Positions 15,018 to 23,744 of a DNA stretch of 64,000 bases are shown here, in pieces (the stretch's first letter is position 1; each line of letters opens with the position of its first letter). The position numbers were made by a program, and so were the translations under genes. Source of the stretch: Marinobacterium jannaschii DSM 6295. Its GTDB lineage: Bacteria > Pseudomonadota > Gammaproteobacteria > Pseudomonadales > Balneatricaceae. Location of the stretch: positions 139,387 through 203,386 of the forward strand of contig NZ_JHVJ01000004.1 in NCBI RefSeq assembly GCF_000620085.1, given 5' to 3'. The notes beneath the pieces are model-generated. The model did not search any database and had not been told where the DNA came from. It saw nothing but the letters and a program-made list of their open reading frames with translations.

Positions 15018-15818
15018 CTATTCTGTGTTTTCCCGTTTACGCAGATACTCGCCCGGCGTGACGCCCAGCAGCTGGCGGAAGCGGCTGATAAAGGCCGAGG
15101 TCGAGCTGTATCCCAGCGCCAGTGCCACGCTGGTAACGGCTTCGCCGTTTTCCAGCCGTTGTATCGCCTCCAGCATGCGTAGCCGCTGCCGCCACTCACG
15201 AAAGCCCATCCCCAGCTCTTTCTGGAACAGCCGGTTCAGGGTACGGCTGGTGGCGCCGATCTGGTCAGCCCAGACCTCCAGAGTCTGGTTATTGTCCGGT
15301 TGCTGCAGCAGCTGCTCAGTCAACTGGCGCAGCCGGTTATCCTGTGGCATCGGCAGCTCAAAGCCCACTTCCGGCGCGGCGACCAGCTGATCCAGCAGGC
15401 AGCGGATCAGACGCCCCTCGGCCCCGGCCTGCTCATACTCCCGGGGCAGGGTGGAGGCATGCCGGATCAGCTCACGCAACAGCGGCGTCACTTCCAGCAC
15501 ATAGGTCTCTGTCGGCATCTGATCGAGAAACGGCTGGTCGATATAGAAGCCGCAGAAGTCGACGCCGTTAGAACTGCTCAGTTCATGGGCCACATGGGGC
15601 GGACACCAGAGGGCATGCTGGGGCGGAATGACATAGCTGGTATCTTCCACCCGGGCCAGAATCACGCCGTCGGTGGCGAACGAGAGCTGTCCCCAGGGAT
15701 GGTCATGGGTTTCGACTATATGATTAGCCGGGATCTGCATCACCCGGAAAAACACCGGACGTTGCAGGTTTCTGAAGTTTGGCGGTGGCAGTAATTGCCA
15801 ATTATGTCTGTTTTGCAT
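15018..15818 (-). CDS. AraC-family transcriptional regulator
   Basis: A 266-residue regulator with an N-terminal cupin sensing domain ([16 protein letters not shown] and [16 protein letters not shown], His-rich as in AraC cupins) and a C-terminal pair of helix-turn-helix motifs, the second with [33 protein letters not shown] 15818 is chosen because the cupin begins just after it; longer in-frame extension overlaps panB. It is divergent from panB (83-bp gap) and upstream of the acetyltransferase gene. The ligand is unknown. Confidence 0.88.
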   Translation of the reverse strand: MQNRHNWQLLPPPNFRNLQRPVFFRVMQIPANHIVETHDHPWGQLSFATDGVILARVEDTSYVIPPQHALWCPPHVAHELSSSNGVDFCGFYIDQPFLDQMPTETYVLEVTPLLRELIRHASTLPREYEQAGAEGRLIRCLLDQLVAAPEVGFELPMPQDNRLRQLTEQLLQQPDNNQTLEVWADQIGATSRTLNRLFQKELGMGFREWRQRLRMLEAIQRLENGEAVTSVALALGYSSTSAFISRFRQLLGVTPGEYLRKRENTE

Positions 15819-15900
15819 TATTGGTTGTCTGGATGCAGCAAGTGCGACAGGTGTTGCACAGCATACCATTGCCACCGAATCAGGAACACAGGAGTTTGAG

Positions 15901-16722
15901 ATGAGTGTACATCTCAGTCGCGACCGAATGACGGTGCCGAAAATACAGGCCCGTAAAGGTGGCGAAAAACTGGTGGTGCTGACAGCGTACAGTACACCCA
16001 TGACCCGGTTGCTTGATCCTCATTGTGACATCTTGCTGGTAGGGGATTCGCTTGGGATGGTGCTGTATGGCCTGCCCAATACCCTGACAGTCAGTGTCGA
16101 TATGATGATCAATCACGGGGCGGCAGTGGTGCGGGGCGCAGAGCATTCCTGTGTCGTAGTGGATATGCCGTTTTCCAGCTATCAGGAGTCGCCGCAGCAG
16201 GCATATCGCAATGCCGCGCGTATTCTGGCAGAGACCGGAGCCCAGGCAGTGAAACTCGAAGGGGGCCAGGAGATGGCCGAGACCGTCAGGTTCCTCACTG
16301 AGCGGGGCATTCCGGTGATGGCCCATGTCGGGCTAAAACCCCAGTCTGCCAATGCCCAGGGGGGCTTTAAAGTGCAGGGCCGGGATGAAGCGGCCGCTGC
16401 GCAGATCATGGTCGACGCTCAGGCGATGGATGCTGCGGGTGCATTCAGCATGGTCATCGAAGGTACTTCCGAGCCGGTGGCGCGGAAGGTGAGCGACGCG
16501 GTCAGTGTACCAACCATCGGTATCGGCGCCTCGGCTGCCTGCGACGGCCAGGTACTTGTCACCGACGATATCATCGGCCTGTTCGGTGAATTTACGCCGA
16601 AGTTCGTTAAGCGCTATGGCAATGTCGCCGATCAGATCGGTCAGGCTGCCCATGCCTATGCCGAAGAGGTCCGCGGAGGTATCTTTCCGGCCGCCGAACA
16701 CTGTTTCGACCGAAAAGACTGA
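15901..16722 (+). CDS. panB: 3-methyl-2-oxobutanoate hydroxymethyltransferase
   Basis: A 273-residue PanB, near the usual 264 residues. It transfers a hydroxymethyl group from 5,10-methylenetetrahydrofolate to 2-oxoisovalerate to make ketopantoate, the first step of pantothenate and CoA synthesis. Visible motifs include [17 protein letters not shown], the metal-binding [27 protein letters not shown] and [10 protein letters not shown], and IGIGAS with VLVTDD towards the end. panC, often adjacent, is absent here. The gene ends at a strong terminator, so it is monocistronic. Confidence 0.95.
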   Translation: MSVHLSRDRMTVPKIQARKGGEKLVVLTAYSTPMTRLLDPHCDILLVGDSLGMVLYGLPNTLTVSVDMMINHGAAVVRGAEHSCVVVDMPFSSYQESPQQAYRNAARILAETGAQAVKLEGGQEMAETVRFLTERGIPVMAHVGLKPQSANAQGGFKVQGRDEAAAAQIMVDAQAMDAAGAFSMVIEGTSEPVARKVSDAVSVPTIGIGASAACDGQVLVTDDIIGLFGEFTPKFVKRYGNVADQIGQAAHAYAEEVRGGIFPAAEHCFDRKD

Positions 16723-16749
16723 ATCCGGCCCCGGCCGAATCCTCCAGAA

Positions 16750-16789
16750 ACCGCGCTCCGGCCTATCAGTCCGGGGCGCGGTTTTTTTA
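16750..16789 (+). terminator. Rho-independent terminator after panB
   Basis: A 13-bp stem, AACCGCGCTCCGG (16750-16762) with CCGGGGCGCGGTT (16772-16784) including one G-U pair, followed by a run of seven Ts. It separates panB from mtnB. Confidence 0.9.
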
Positions 16790-16872
16790 CGTCTGCCCTC
16801 AGGCCCTGACTTCGCTAACTACCGGCTTTGCCGTAAACTAGCGGCAATTTTTCGGCTTATAGAGAGTGCTGC

Positions 16873-17484
16873 ATGGCAGAGCAACTGATTCAGTCAATCA
16901 TCGAGGCTGGACGCTGGATCGACAGTCAGGGCTGGTGCCCGGCCACCGGCGGTAACTTTTCCGTCCGTGACGGCGACAGCGTGCTGGTGACCGCCTCCGG
17001 ACGTCACAAGGGGCAGCTAAGCGCTGCCGATATCCTGCGGGTGAATTTTAACGGCCAGCCTGTTGAGAGCGACCTGAAGCCTTCGGCGGAAACCCTGTTG
17101 CATACCGCCCTGTATGAGCTGGACGCTTCCATTGGAGCCGTGCTGCATACCCACTCAGTGACCTCCACCGTGCTGTCGCGCCTGATCCACAAGGGCATGC
17201 TGACACTGCAGGGTTACGAGATGCAGAAAGCCCTCAGCGGCAACCAGAGCCATGAGGAGGAGATCCGCATTGCGATTCTGGATAATTCCCAGGATATGCC
17301 GTTGCTGGCAGAGATTCTCAAAGCCGGCTGGCAAGTGGCTCCGCTGCAGTGGGGCTTTCTGGTGCGGGGCCATGGCCTCTATTGCTGGGGCCGCGATATG
17401 GCGGAAGCCCGCCGTCACCTGGAAGGACTGGAATTTTTATTCGCCTGTGAGCTTGAGATGTGGCGACTGGGAGTCAACGAATGA
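16873..17484 (+). CDS. mtnB: methylthioribulose-1-phosphate dehydratase
   Basis: A 203-residue class II aldolase-fold enzyme that dehydrates methylthioribulose-1-phosphate to 2,3-diketo-5-methylthiopentyl-1-phosphate in methionine salvage. Motifs: GWCPATGGNFSVR, VTASGRHKGQL, AVLHTHSVTSTVLSR with the zinc-binding His pair, and a later His in VRGHGLYCWG. First gene of mtnB-mtnC-mtnD; its TGA overlaps the mtnC ATG. It lies 83 bases after the panB terminator. Confidence 0.95.
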   Translation: MAEQLIQSIIEAGRWIDSQGWCPATGGNFSVRDGDSVLVTASGRHKGQLSAADILRVNFNGQPVESDLKPSAETLLHTALYELDASIGAVLHTHSVTSTVLSRLIHKGMLTLQGYEMQKALSGNQSHEEEIRIAILDNSQDMPLLAEILKAGWQVAPLQWGFLVRGHGLYCWGRDMAEARRHLEGLEFLFACELEMWRLGVNE

Positions 17485-18158
17485 CGATTAAAGCGATACT
17501 GACCGATATTGAAGGCACTACCACGGACATTAACTTTGTCCATAAGGTGCTGTTTCCCTACGCCTACAAGCAACTGCCGGGCTTTCTGCGCGAGCACGCC
17601 TCGCGCGATGATGTGGTTGCCATTCTGGACCAGGCCCGGGCTGAACTGGGTCAACCGGAGGCGGATCTGGAGACGCTGATCGCCGCTTTCCTTGGCTGGA
17701 TCGATGCCGATAAGAAGGTTACGGCCCTGAAATCCCTGCAGGGACTGATCTGGGTGACCGGCTACCAGCAGGGCGACTTCAGCGGTCACCTCTATAAGGA
17801 CGCCTACGAGAAGCTGAAACAGTGGCATCAGGCCGGCCTTAGCCTGAATATCTTCTCTTCCGGCTCGGTAAAGGCGCAGAAGCTGCTGTTTGGCTACAGC
17901 GATTTCGGTGATCTGACTCCATTGTTCAGCGGCTACTTCGATACCACCACTGGGCAGAAGCGCGAGGCGCAATCCTATCGCAAGATCGCGGCGGCGATGG
18001 CCGTGGATGCGACTGAGATCCTGTTCCTGTCTGATGTCGAGGCGGAGCTGGATGGCGCCGCCGAGGCCGGCATGCAGACCCTGCTGCTGGCGCGCGATCA
18101 GTTACCGGAACATTCAGCCCACCGGGTCGTAAGCAACTTTGATGAAATTTCCCTTTGA
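17481..18158 (+). CDS. mtnC: enolase-phosphatase E1
   Basis: A 225-residue HAD-family enzyme that enolises and dephosphorylates the diketo intermediate to acireductone. HAD motif I is AILTDIEGTTTDI, motif II lies in NIFSSGSVKAQKLL and motif III/IV in ILFLSDVEAELDGA. The combined MtnC form replaces separate MtnW and MtnX. ATG 17481 is chosen because it gives ATGA coupling with mtnB and a canonical N-terminus. Confidence 0.95.
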   Translation: MTIKAILTDIEGTTTDINFVHKVLFPYAYKQLPGFLREHASRDDVVAILDQARAELGQPEADLETLIAAFLGWIDADKKVTALKSLQGLIWVTGYQQGDFSGHLYKDAYEKLKQWHQAGLSLNIFSSGSVKAQKLLFGYSDFGDLTPLFSGYFDTTTGQKREAQSYRKIAAAMAVDATEILFLSDVEAELDGAAEAGMQTLLLARDQLPEHSAHRVVSNFDEISL

Positions 18159-18171
18159 GCAGAGGTGAGAG

Positions 18172-18714
18172 ATGAGCGCACTGACAATCTACAACGATAA
18201 CGCGCCGCAACAGGTGCTGTTCCATACGGATGAGGGTGCTGAGATCAGCAGCAAGCTGGCTGAGATCGGGGTACGCTTCGAGCGCTGGCAGGCCGATCGT
18301 GAAGTGACGCCGGAGATGGATGCCGCTGAGGTACTGGCTGCCTACAGCAGCGAGATCGACAAGCTGAAAGCGCAGGAAGGTTATGTCACCGTCGACCTGA
18401 TCAGTCTGGATGCCAGTCATCCACAAAAGGATGAGCTGCGTAAGAAGTTTCTGGCGGAGCACACCCACAGCGAAGATGAGGTACGTTTCTTCGTCGCTGG
18501 TGAAGGGCTTTTCTACCTGCACCTGGAGGCCAAAGTGTTTGCCGTACACTGTCGTAAGAATGACCTAATCTCAGTACCAAAAGACACAACTCACTGGTTT
18601 GATATGGGGCCAAATCCGGATTTTTCTGCTATTCGTTTGTTTAACAACCCGGATGGCTGGGTTGCCAATTTCACCGGTTCAGACATTGCGGAACGGTTTC
18701 CGTTGTTTGATTAA
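18172..18714 (+). CDS. mtnD: acireductone dioxygenase
   Basis: A 180-residue cupin. The metal-binding set is complete: His97 and His99 (EHTHSEDEVRF), Glu103 and His141 (TTHWFDMG). With Fe(II) the enzyme yields the methionine keto acid and formate; with Ni(II) it takes the off-pathway branch. It starts 13 bases after mtnC and closes the operon. The keto acid product would go to the YbdL-type aminotransferase encoded at 5718-6866. Confidence 0.95.
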   Translation: MSALTIYNDNAPQQVLFHTDEGAEISSKLAEIGVRFERWQADREVTPEMDAAEVLAAYSSEIDKLKAQEGYVTVDLISLDASHPQKDELRKKFLAEHTHSEDEVRFFVAGEGLFYLHLEAKVFAVHCRKNDLISVPKDTTHWFDMGPNPDFSAIRLFNNPDGWVANFTGSDIAERFPLFD

Positions 18715-18812
18715 CAGCGCTTCAGGCGTTGACTGGTATAGGGAAATACGGGAATTAATCGAACTGAGCCGGGTCTGACTAATAACTTGCTAATGCGAGG
18801 GAGGTTATTCCC

Positions 18813-19214
18813 ATGGCCAGAGGACATTCCCGTCATGGCGCGCACCACAACCTGAACCACTTTGGTAAAGAACTGGTGCGCCGCTGCAGCGCCCATTGTG
18901 AGCTGTGTGATGCTCAGGGCGTAAAACTGAAGATATATGAAGTGCCGCCGATTCCGGCCGATGCAATGCTGGACCACTGCATCATGATCTGTGAAACCTG
19001 TTACGAACAGATCGAGAAGCCGAAACGCCTCGATGCCGATCACTGGCGTTGTCTCTATAACTCCATCTGGAATGATACCCCGGCGGTTAAGGTTGCTGCG
19101 CTGGCGATGCTGGACCAGGTGGCAGAACGCGAAGCCTGGGCGGCGGAACTGCGTGAGCAGGCCTATATGGAGCCGGAAGAGGAAGCCTGGCTGGAGGAGT
19201 TGGAGGCGCTGTAG
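18813..19214 (+). CDS. PhnA-like zinc-finger protein (N-terminal domain only)
   Basis: A 133-residue protein carrying the N-terminal region of the longer PhnA-type proteins: RRCSAHCELCDAQG, VYEV-type strand YEVPPIPAD, ICETCYEQIEKP and HWRCLYNSIWNDTPAVKVAALAML. The Cys pairs form a probable zinc site. The usual C-terminal PhnA domain is missing; instead the protein ends in an acidic Glu-rich tail. PhnA proteins carry an operon name from phosphonate use, but their role is not established, and no phosphonate genes are nearby. GGGAGG lies before the start. Confidence 0.7.
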   Translation: MARGHSRHGAHHNLNHFGKELVRRCSAHCELCDAQGVKLKIYEVPPIPADAMLDHCIMICETCYEQIEKPKRLDADHWRCLYNSIWNDTPAVKVAALAMLDQVAEREAWAAELREQAYMEPEEEAWLEELEAL

Positions 19215-19216
19215 CC

Positions 19217-19266
19217 GGGTGCGGAAAGACTATGTCCAAGATCGTTGTTTTTCCGCACCCTGTTTT
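19217..19266 (+). terminator. terminator after the PhnA-like gene
   Basis: GGGTGCGGAAA (19217-19227) pairs with TTTCCGCACCC (19250-19260) around a long loop, followed by TGTTTTG. It begins 3 bases after the stop codon. Confidence 0.65.
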
Positions 19267-19403
19267 GTCCCTCAGTCCTCTGATCGCCCGGCCCTTCAGG
19301 CCGGGGGGCGTCAGCAGACACAGTTAAGTGCCTCGCCGGTTCTGAAGGCAGGCATTGTTCAGAGCTTCTCTGCGGCCCGCTGTGGCTTTATCAGACCTGG
19401 CCT

Positions 19404-20423
19404 TCAGTCCAGGCTGATCTCGCCTGCCAGCGAGCGTTGCAGCTGTTCCCGCATGGCCTGTGGATCGCTCTCAGTGGCCAGCAGCAGGTGCAGTTTGGCG
19501 AAAGCGGCCTCCAGCGTCATATCGCCCCCGGATATCACCCCGATCTCATTCAGTACCGCACTGCAGGCGTAAGCTCCCTGGCTCACCTGTGCCTGCAGGC
19601 AGCGGCTCAGGTTAAGCAGCTGGATGCCGCCGGCCGCGGCCTCGCGTAATACCGCAATCAGCTCAGCATCTGCATCCGGCAGGTTGCCAACGCCGTAGCT
19701 CTGGATAATCACCGCCCGGACGCCCGGTTGATTGATGATTGCCGCCGCGGTTGTGGCCGGCATGCCGGGATAGATCTGCAGGATCGCCACTGCCGCCGGA
19801 TCAAATTCTGGAATCTGAAACTTCTCTGCGGCAGGCTGAATCAGCAGCTGGCGGTGCAGTTCGATATGGATTCCCACCTGTCCCAGCCAGGGAAAGTTGG
19901 GTGAATCGAAGGCGTCCAGACCGGTCGCTTTCACCTTGCTGGCGCGGTTGCCCCGCAGCAGGCGGCCATTGAAGTAGACACAGACCTCGTTGACCGGCCG
20001 GGACTCTCCCGCCAGCAACAGCGCTGTAATCATATTATCCAGGGCATCATTACGCAGCTGGGAAAGCGGAATCTGTGAACCGGTCAGGATTACCGGTTTG
20101 CCAAGGCCCTGCAGCATAAAAGACAGCGCCGATGCGGTGAAAGCCATGGTATCGGTGCCATGTAATACGATAAAGCCATCGTAACGGGCGTAATTGTCAC
20201 TGATGCTGGAGGCGATCTGACGCCAGTTATCCGGTCGTAAATTGGCACTGTCGATCAGTTGCTCATACTCCAGTACTTCAAACTCGGGTAGCAGTGCGTG
20301 ATGGCTGTTGTCAAGCCGGTTACGAAGCAGCTGCTCAAACCCTGGGACAGCGACGTAGCCTGAATCTGAAGCCTGCATACCGATGGTTCCGCCGGTATAA
20401 ATAACGAGGATCTTTTTACTCAT
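19404..20423 (-). CDS. ansA: type I (cytoplasmic) L-asparaginase
   Basis: A 339-residue asparaginase without signal peptide. The two catalytic Thr motifs are present: VIYTGGTIGM at the N-terminus and VLHGTDTMAFTASAL near residue 90. The length and the lack of a leader match AnsA rather than periplasmic AnsB. It hydrolyses asparagine to aspartate and ammonia. The ATG at 20423 aligns with the family; a GTG two codons upstream is possible. Asp made here could feed the Asp-rich NRPS product, but this is speculation. Confidence 0.92.
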   Translation of the reverse strand: MSKKILVIYTGGTIGMQASDSGYVAVPGFEQLLRNRLDNSHHALLPEFEVLEYEQLIDSANLRPDNWRQIASSISDNYARYDGFIVLHGTDTMAFTASALSFMLQGLGKPVILTGSQIPLSQLRNDALDNMITALLLAGESRPVNEVCVYFNGRLLRGNRASKVKATGLDAFDSPNFPWLGQVGIHIELHRQLLIQPAAEKFQIPEFDPAAVAILQIYPGMPATTAAAIINQPGVRAVIIQSYGVGNLPDADAELIAVLREAAAGGIQLLNLSRCLQAQVSQGAYACSAVLNEIGVISGGDMTLEAAFAKLHLLLATESDPQAMREQLQRSLAGEISLD

Positions 20424-20725
20424 GAACACCTGAATCCGGGAGTAGAGGAGAGAGAAGGGCCCTATTTAACAGGTCGCGATCAGCATATTCAATCCGTGTT
20501 GCTGCGGAGAAGTTGTCTGATTTATAACCAGAATAAATCAAAATTTAACCAATTTTATATTGAATCATCCTGGCAGAGCGGCTAAAAAGTAGTCTGCATT
20601 GTCACCCGGGAGAGGGTGATTTGGAGTCTAAATGGCCTTTTGGGCTATGAGCGTTATCGCCCGATTCAACCGGCGGTCAGGCGAAAACGGAGCTTCTACG
20701 CCGGTGAGATTCGAGATCAATAAAA
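20424..20725 (+). other. intergenic leader of the RRM gene
   Basis: About 300 bases between the divergent asparaginase and RRM genes. It holds an A/T-rich stretch near 20535-20565, possible weak promoter elements (TTGAAT about 20560, CTAAAA about 20582) and a GGGCTAT/GCCC hairpin around 20641-20662. A long structured leader before a small RNA-binding protein is plausible, as for cold-induced genes, but I see no named element. Confidence 0.35.
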
Positions 20726-21013
20726 ATGAATATCTTCGTTGGTAACGTGTCCTATCGGATGCAGGATCAGGAACTGGAAATGCTGTTTGCCGAATTCGGC
20801 GAAGTGCAGTCTGCAAAAATCATCATGGATCGTGAAACGGGCCGTTCCCGCGGTTTTGCATTCGTCGAGATGCCCGACTCCAGTGAAGCACTGCGTGCGA
20901 TAGAGAGTCTGAATGGCCAGGAGTCCGGAGGCCGTCAGCTGATCGTTAATCAGGCCAAGCCACGTCCGCAGGGGGGCTCGCGTCCACAGGGCGGATTCCG
21001 CCGCCGCGATTGA
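20726..21013 (+). CDS. RRM-type RNA-binding protein
   Basis: A 95-residue protein with a single RNA recognition motif. RNP2 is NIFVGNVSY at the N-terminus and RNP1 is RSRGFAFVEM, both with the aromatic residues needed for RNA stacking. The C-terminus is a short Pro/Gln/Gly/Arg tail ending Arg-Arg-Arg-Asp, typical of bacterial Rbp proteins. It probably binds single-stranded RNA in the cytoplasm, often in stress or cold response. Followed by a clear terminator. Confidence 0.92.
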   Translation: MNIFVGNVSYRMQDQELEMLFAEFGEVQSAKIIMDRETGRSRGFAFVEMPDSSEALRAIESLNGQESGGRQLIVNQAKPRPQGGSRPQGGFRRRD

Positions 21014-21028
21014 TTTCGTTCTCGCCAG

Positions 21029-21085
21029 AAAGGAGTCGCAGGCCCGCACTATCTTCCGGTAGTGACAGCGCCGGACTCCTTTTTC
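21029..21085 (+). terminator. terminator after the RRM gene
   Basis: AAAGGAGTC (21029-21037) pairs with GACTCCTTT (21074-21082), enclosing a second hairpin CACTA/TAGTG, followed by more Ts. It begins 15 bases after the stop. Confidence 0.75.
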
Positions 21086-21138
21086 TATATCCCGCTTACC
21101 AGATGCAATCTGCGATAGCCTGAGGCGCCTCTGTTGCC

Positions 21139-22164
21139 TTACAGCCGGAAGCTACTCAGCGCACCTTCATCGATATCGGCCTGGGAAAACACACCGGTAT
21201 CCAGAATCCATCCGCTTACCAGTTCGGCGGGCGTGACATCAAAGGCCGGGTTGTATACCGCGGCATCCTCCGGACTCCAGATCACATCGCCAAAGCTGCC
21301 ACTGACGCCCTGTACTTCAGGGGCCTTGCGCTCTTCGATCGGAATCGCGCTGCCATCCGGGCAGGCCGGGTCGACGGTGGTATAAGGCGCGACCACGTAA
21401 AAAGGCACCTTGTGGTAGCGGGCGTTGACCGCCAGCGAGTAGGTACCGACCTTATTGGCGAAATCACCGTTGGCCGCGATACGATCAGCCCCGACCAGAA
21501 TGGTGTCGACCTTGCCCTGCGCCATCAGCATTGCGGCCATATTGTCGCAGATCAGGGTATAGGGTACGCCCAGTTGCTTCATCTCCCAGCTGGTCAGGCG
21601 ACCGCCCTGCAGCAGGGGGCGGGTTTCGTCGACCCAGACATGGATATCCTTGCCCTGGGCATGGGCCTTGTTGATGACGCCAATGGCGGTGCCGACGCCG
21701 GCGGTCGCCAGGCTGCCGGTATTGCAGTGGGTGAGGATGTTACTGCCGGGTCGGATCAGGTCGGCACCCAGCAGGGACATCCGCTCGCACAGCGCTATAT
21801 CTTCTTCAAAGATCAGCTCGGCTTCCTGCATCATCGCCGCCGGGCCGCGATCGCGCAGCACCGAGACCATCCGGTCCATACAGTTCATCAGGTTAACTGC
21901 CGTCGGCCGTGCCGCACGCAAGGTGTTGGCGGCCTCGATCAGTGCGGCTTCGGCGATACCGCGTTTAGCCATATCGGCCAGCAGCAGGCTGGCCCCGATA
22001 CCGATCAGCGGGGCACCGCGAATCTGCAGCTTCCTGATCATGCTGACCATCCCCGGAACTGACTGACAGTCGAGCCAGATCTCGTTATGTGGCAGCTGAT
22101 GTTGATCCAGCACCAGCAGCTGCCCGGACTGATATTTCAGGCTGGTGGCAATCAGATCTTTCAT
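21139..22164 (-). CDS. mtnA: S-methyl-5-thioribose-1-phosphate isomerase
   Basis: A 341-residue enzyme of the eIF2B-like family that isomerises methylthioribose-1-phosphate to the ribulose form. Catalytic residues are visible: Cys147 in [10 protein letters not shown] and Asp227 in [11 protein letters not shown]. The N-terminal [11 protein letters not shown] motif binds phosphate. It is divergent from mtnK, which supplies its substrate, so the two are likely co-regulated from the 325-bp gap. The next enzymes (mtnB, mtnC, mtnD) are 3-4 kb away, making the pathway complete except for the nucleosidase step. Confidence 0.95.
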   Translation of the reverse strand: MKDLIATSLKYQSGQLLVLDQHQLPHNEIWLDCQSVPGMVSMIRKLQIRGAPLIGIGASLLLADMAKRGIAEAALIEAANTLRAARPTAVNLMNCMDRMVSVLRDRGPAAMMQEAELIFEEDIALCERMSLLGADLIRPGSNILTHCNTGSLATAGVGTAIGVINKAHAQGKDIHVWVDETRPLLQGGRLTSWEMKQLGVPYTLICDNMAAMLMAQGKVDTILVGADRIAANGDFANKVGTYSLAVNARYHKVPFYVVAPYTTVDPACPDGSAIPIEERKAPEVQGVSGSFGDVIWSPEDAAVYNPAFDVTPAELVSGWILDTGVFSQADIDEGALSSFRL

Positions 22165-22389
22165 TGCAACAAACTCCGTCAGGGGAACCTGCGCAGCAAC
22201 TGGCTATCTTATGTAGTCAGGCTGCCGCAACGGTCCGCAGGTTCTTAAGCTTTGATGGCCGCTACATTAACAGTTAGTTAAATTCTGTAAAGCCAATTCC
22301 AGTATGTAATTGCGTTTGAAATCAAACTGTAACAAAAGGTTCCGCCTGATCTGCAGCGGGCAGATTGGATGATTGCCGCAGGGCAGCAA

Positions 22390-22467
22390 CAGGGGTAGAG
22401 TGTCAAACCCCGTTTTTTTATTATGAACGATACAGGGGGCCTGAGAGTCAGTTTTGCCGGGTCCCCC
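22390..22467 (+). promoter_or_regulatory. structured leader of mtnK (possible attenuator)
   Basis: Two RNA hairpins precede mtnK. The first, GGGGT/ACCCC (22392-22396 and 22407-22411), is followed by seven Ts and looks like a weak terminator. The second pairs GGGGG (22435-22439) with CCCCC (22463-22467), extended by two pairs with a bulge. Termination followed by another stable stem before the start suggests attenuation, but no known SAM or SAH riboswitch core is recognisable. Confidence 0.4.
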
Positions 22468-22489
22468 GATAATAAGAGTCTGTAAAGCC

Positions 22490-23689
22490 ATGGAATTCCG
22501 TAAGTTTGACAGCGACAAAGACGTTACCGAGTTTGTACTTCATAACACTGAATTGTTTGAACCGGATACCCAGCTAACGGTTTCAGAGATAGGTGATGGC
22601 AACATAAACTTTATCTATCGGGTCGGTCAGCCCGGCGGCGACAGCGTTATCGTCAAGCAGGCGCTGCCCTATGTACGTATTATCGGCGAAGGCTGGCCGC
22701 TGTCTCAGGACCGGGTGCGTATCGAAGCGGAAACCCTGCAGTATGAAGGCAGCCACTGCCCGGACCTGGTGCCAACGGTGTATCACTTTGATGCCGATCT
22801 CTGCGCCATCGTAATGGAAGATATCGGCCAGCACGAGAACCTGCGCCACGCCCTGATCGCCCGCCGTCGCCTGCCTAACCTGGCCAGCGACCTGGGGCGC
22901 TTCCTGGCCGATACCCTGTATCACAGCAGCGACCTCCACCTGGATTCCCATGCCAAGAAGGAGCTGGTGAAGTCTTATATTAATCCGGACCTCTGTAAGA
23001 TCACGGAAGAGCTGTTCTTCTGGGACCCGTACTGTGACCACGAACGCAACAGCATTAACCCGCACCTGCGCCCTTATGCTGAACAGCTGTGGGCCGATGA
23101 CGCCCTGAAACTGGAAGTCTACAAGCTCAAGCGCCAGTTCCTCTGCGATGCCGAAGCGCTGTTGCACGGTGACCTGCATGCCGGATCGGTGTTCGCCAGC
23201 GGCAGCGGTACCAAGGTGATCGATCCGGAGTTCGCCTATGTCGGCCCGATCGGTTTCGATATCGGCTCTATTCTGGGCAACTTCCTGCTGAACTATGCCG
23301 GTCAGGCCAACCTGCCGGGAGACCTGGCGGAACGCCGCGACTACCAGGCCTGGTTGCTGGACAGCGTCGAGACCCTGTGGAATACCTTCGCCGAGCGCTT
23401 CTATATCCATATGCGCGAAAAGACCCAGGACCCGAGCTTCAACAATGAAATCTACCGCACCTGGTATCTGGATAAGCTGTTTGCCGATACCCTGGGGTAT
23501 GCCGGCACCGAGATGATCCGTCGTACTATCGGTCTGGCCCATGTTGCCGATATCGAATCCATCGAGGACCCGCAGAGCCGGGCTAACTCTGAGAAACTGG
23601 CGCTGCGCATTGGTTGTGAGCTGATTATGGCCCGTGACCAGATCATCGATGTGGAAGCGCTGGCCCAGCGAATCCGCCGCATCAGCTGA
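22490..23689 (+). CDS. mtnK: S-methyl-5-thioribose kinase
   Basis: A 399-residue kinase of the choline-kinase fold that phosphorylates methylthioribose with ATP. Motifs: the glycine-rich EIGDGNINFIYRV, VKQALPYVR with the ATP-binding Lys, the catalytic LLHGDLHAGS loop and the metal-binding IDPEFAYVGPIGFD. ATG 22490 is used rather than an upstream in-frame start because it matches the family N-terminus. It uses the kinase route (MtnN plus MtnK) rather than the phosphorylase MtnP. Confidence 0.95.
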   Translation: MEFRKFDSDKDVTEFVLHNTELFEPDTQLTVSEIGDGNINFIYRVGQPGGDSVIVKQALPYVRIIGEGWPLSQDRVRIEAETLQYEGSHCPDLVPTVYHFDADLCAIVMEDIGQHENLRHALIARRRLPNLASDLGRFLADTLYHSSDLHLDSHAKKELVKSYINPDLCKITEELFFWDPYCDHERNSINPHLRPYAEQLWADDALKLEVYKLKRQFLCDAEALLHGDLHAGSVFASGSGTKVIDPEFAYVGPIGFDIGSILGNFLLNYAGQANLPGDLAERRDYQAWLLDSVETLWNTFAERFYIHMREKTQDPSFNNEIYRTWYLDKLFADTLGYAGTEMIRRTIGLAHVADIESIEDPQSRANSEKLALRIGCELIMARDQIIDVEALAQRIRRIS

Positions 23690-23744
23690 TCCCTCCACTA
23701 ATGCGGCAGTCTGAGGGCTGCCGTCCTGTTTGACAGCCCATCCT

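Noticed and set aside
15819-16001. N-terminal extension of the AraC regulator to 16001
   Set aside because: It would overlap panB on the opposite strand and precedes the cupin with unrelated residues; ATG 15818 fits the family.
22390-22467. SAM or SAH riboswitch before mtnK
   Set aside because: The stems do not form the known core motifs; only attenuator-like hairpins can be supported.
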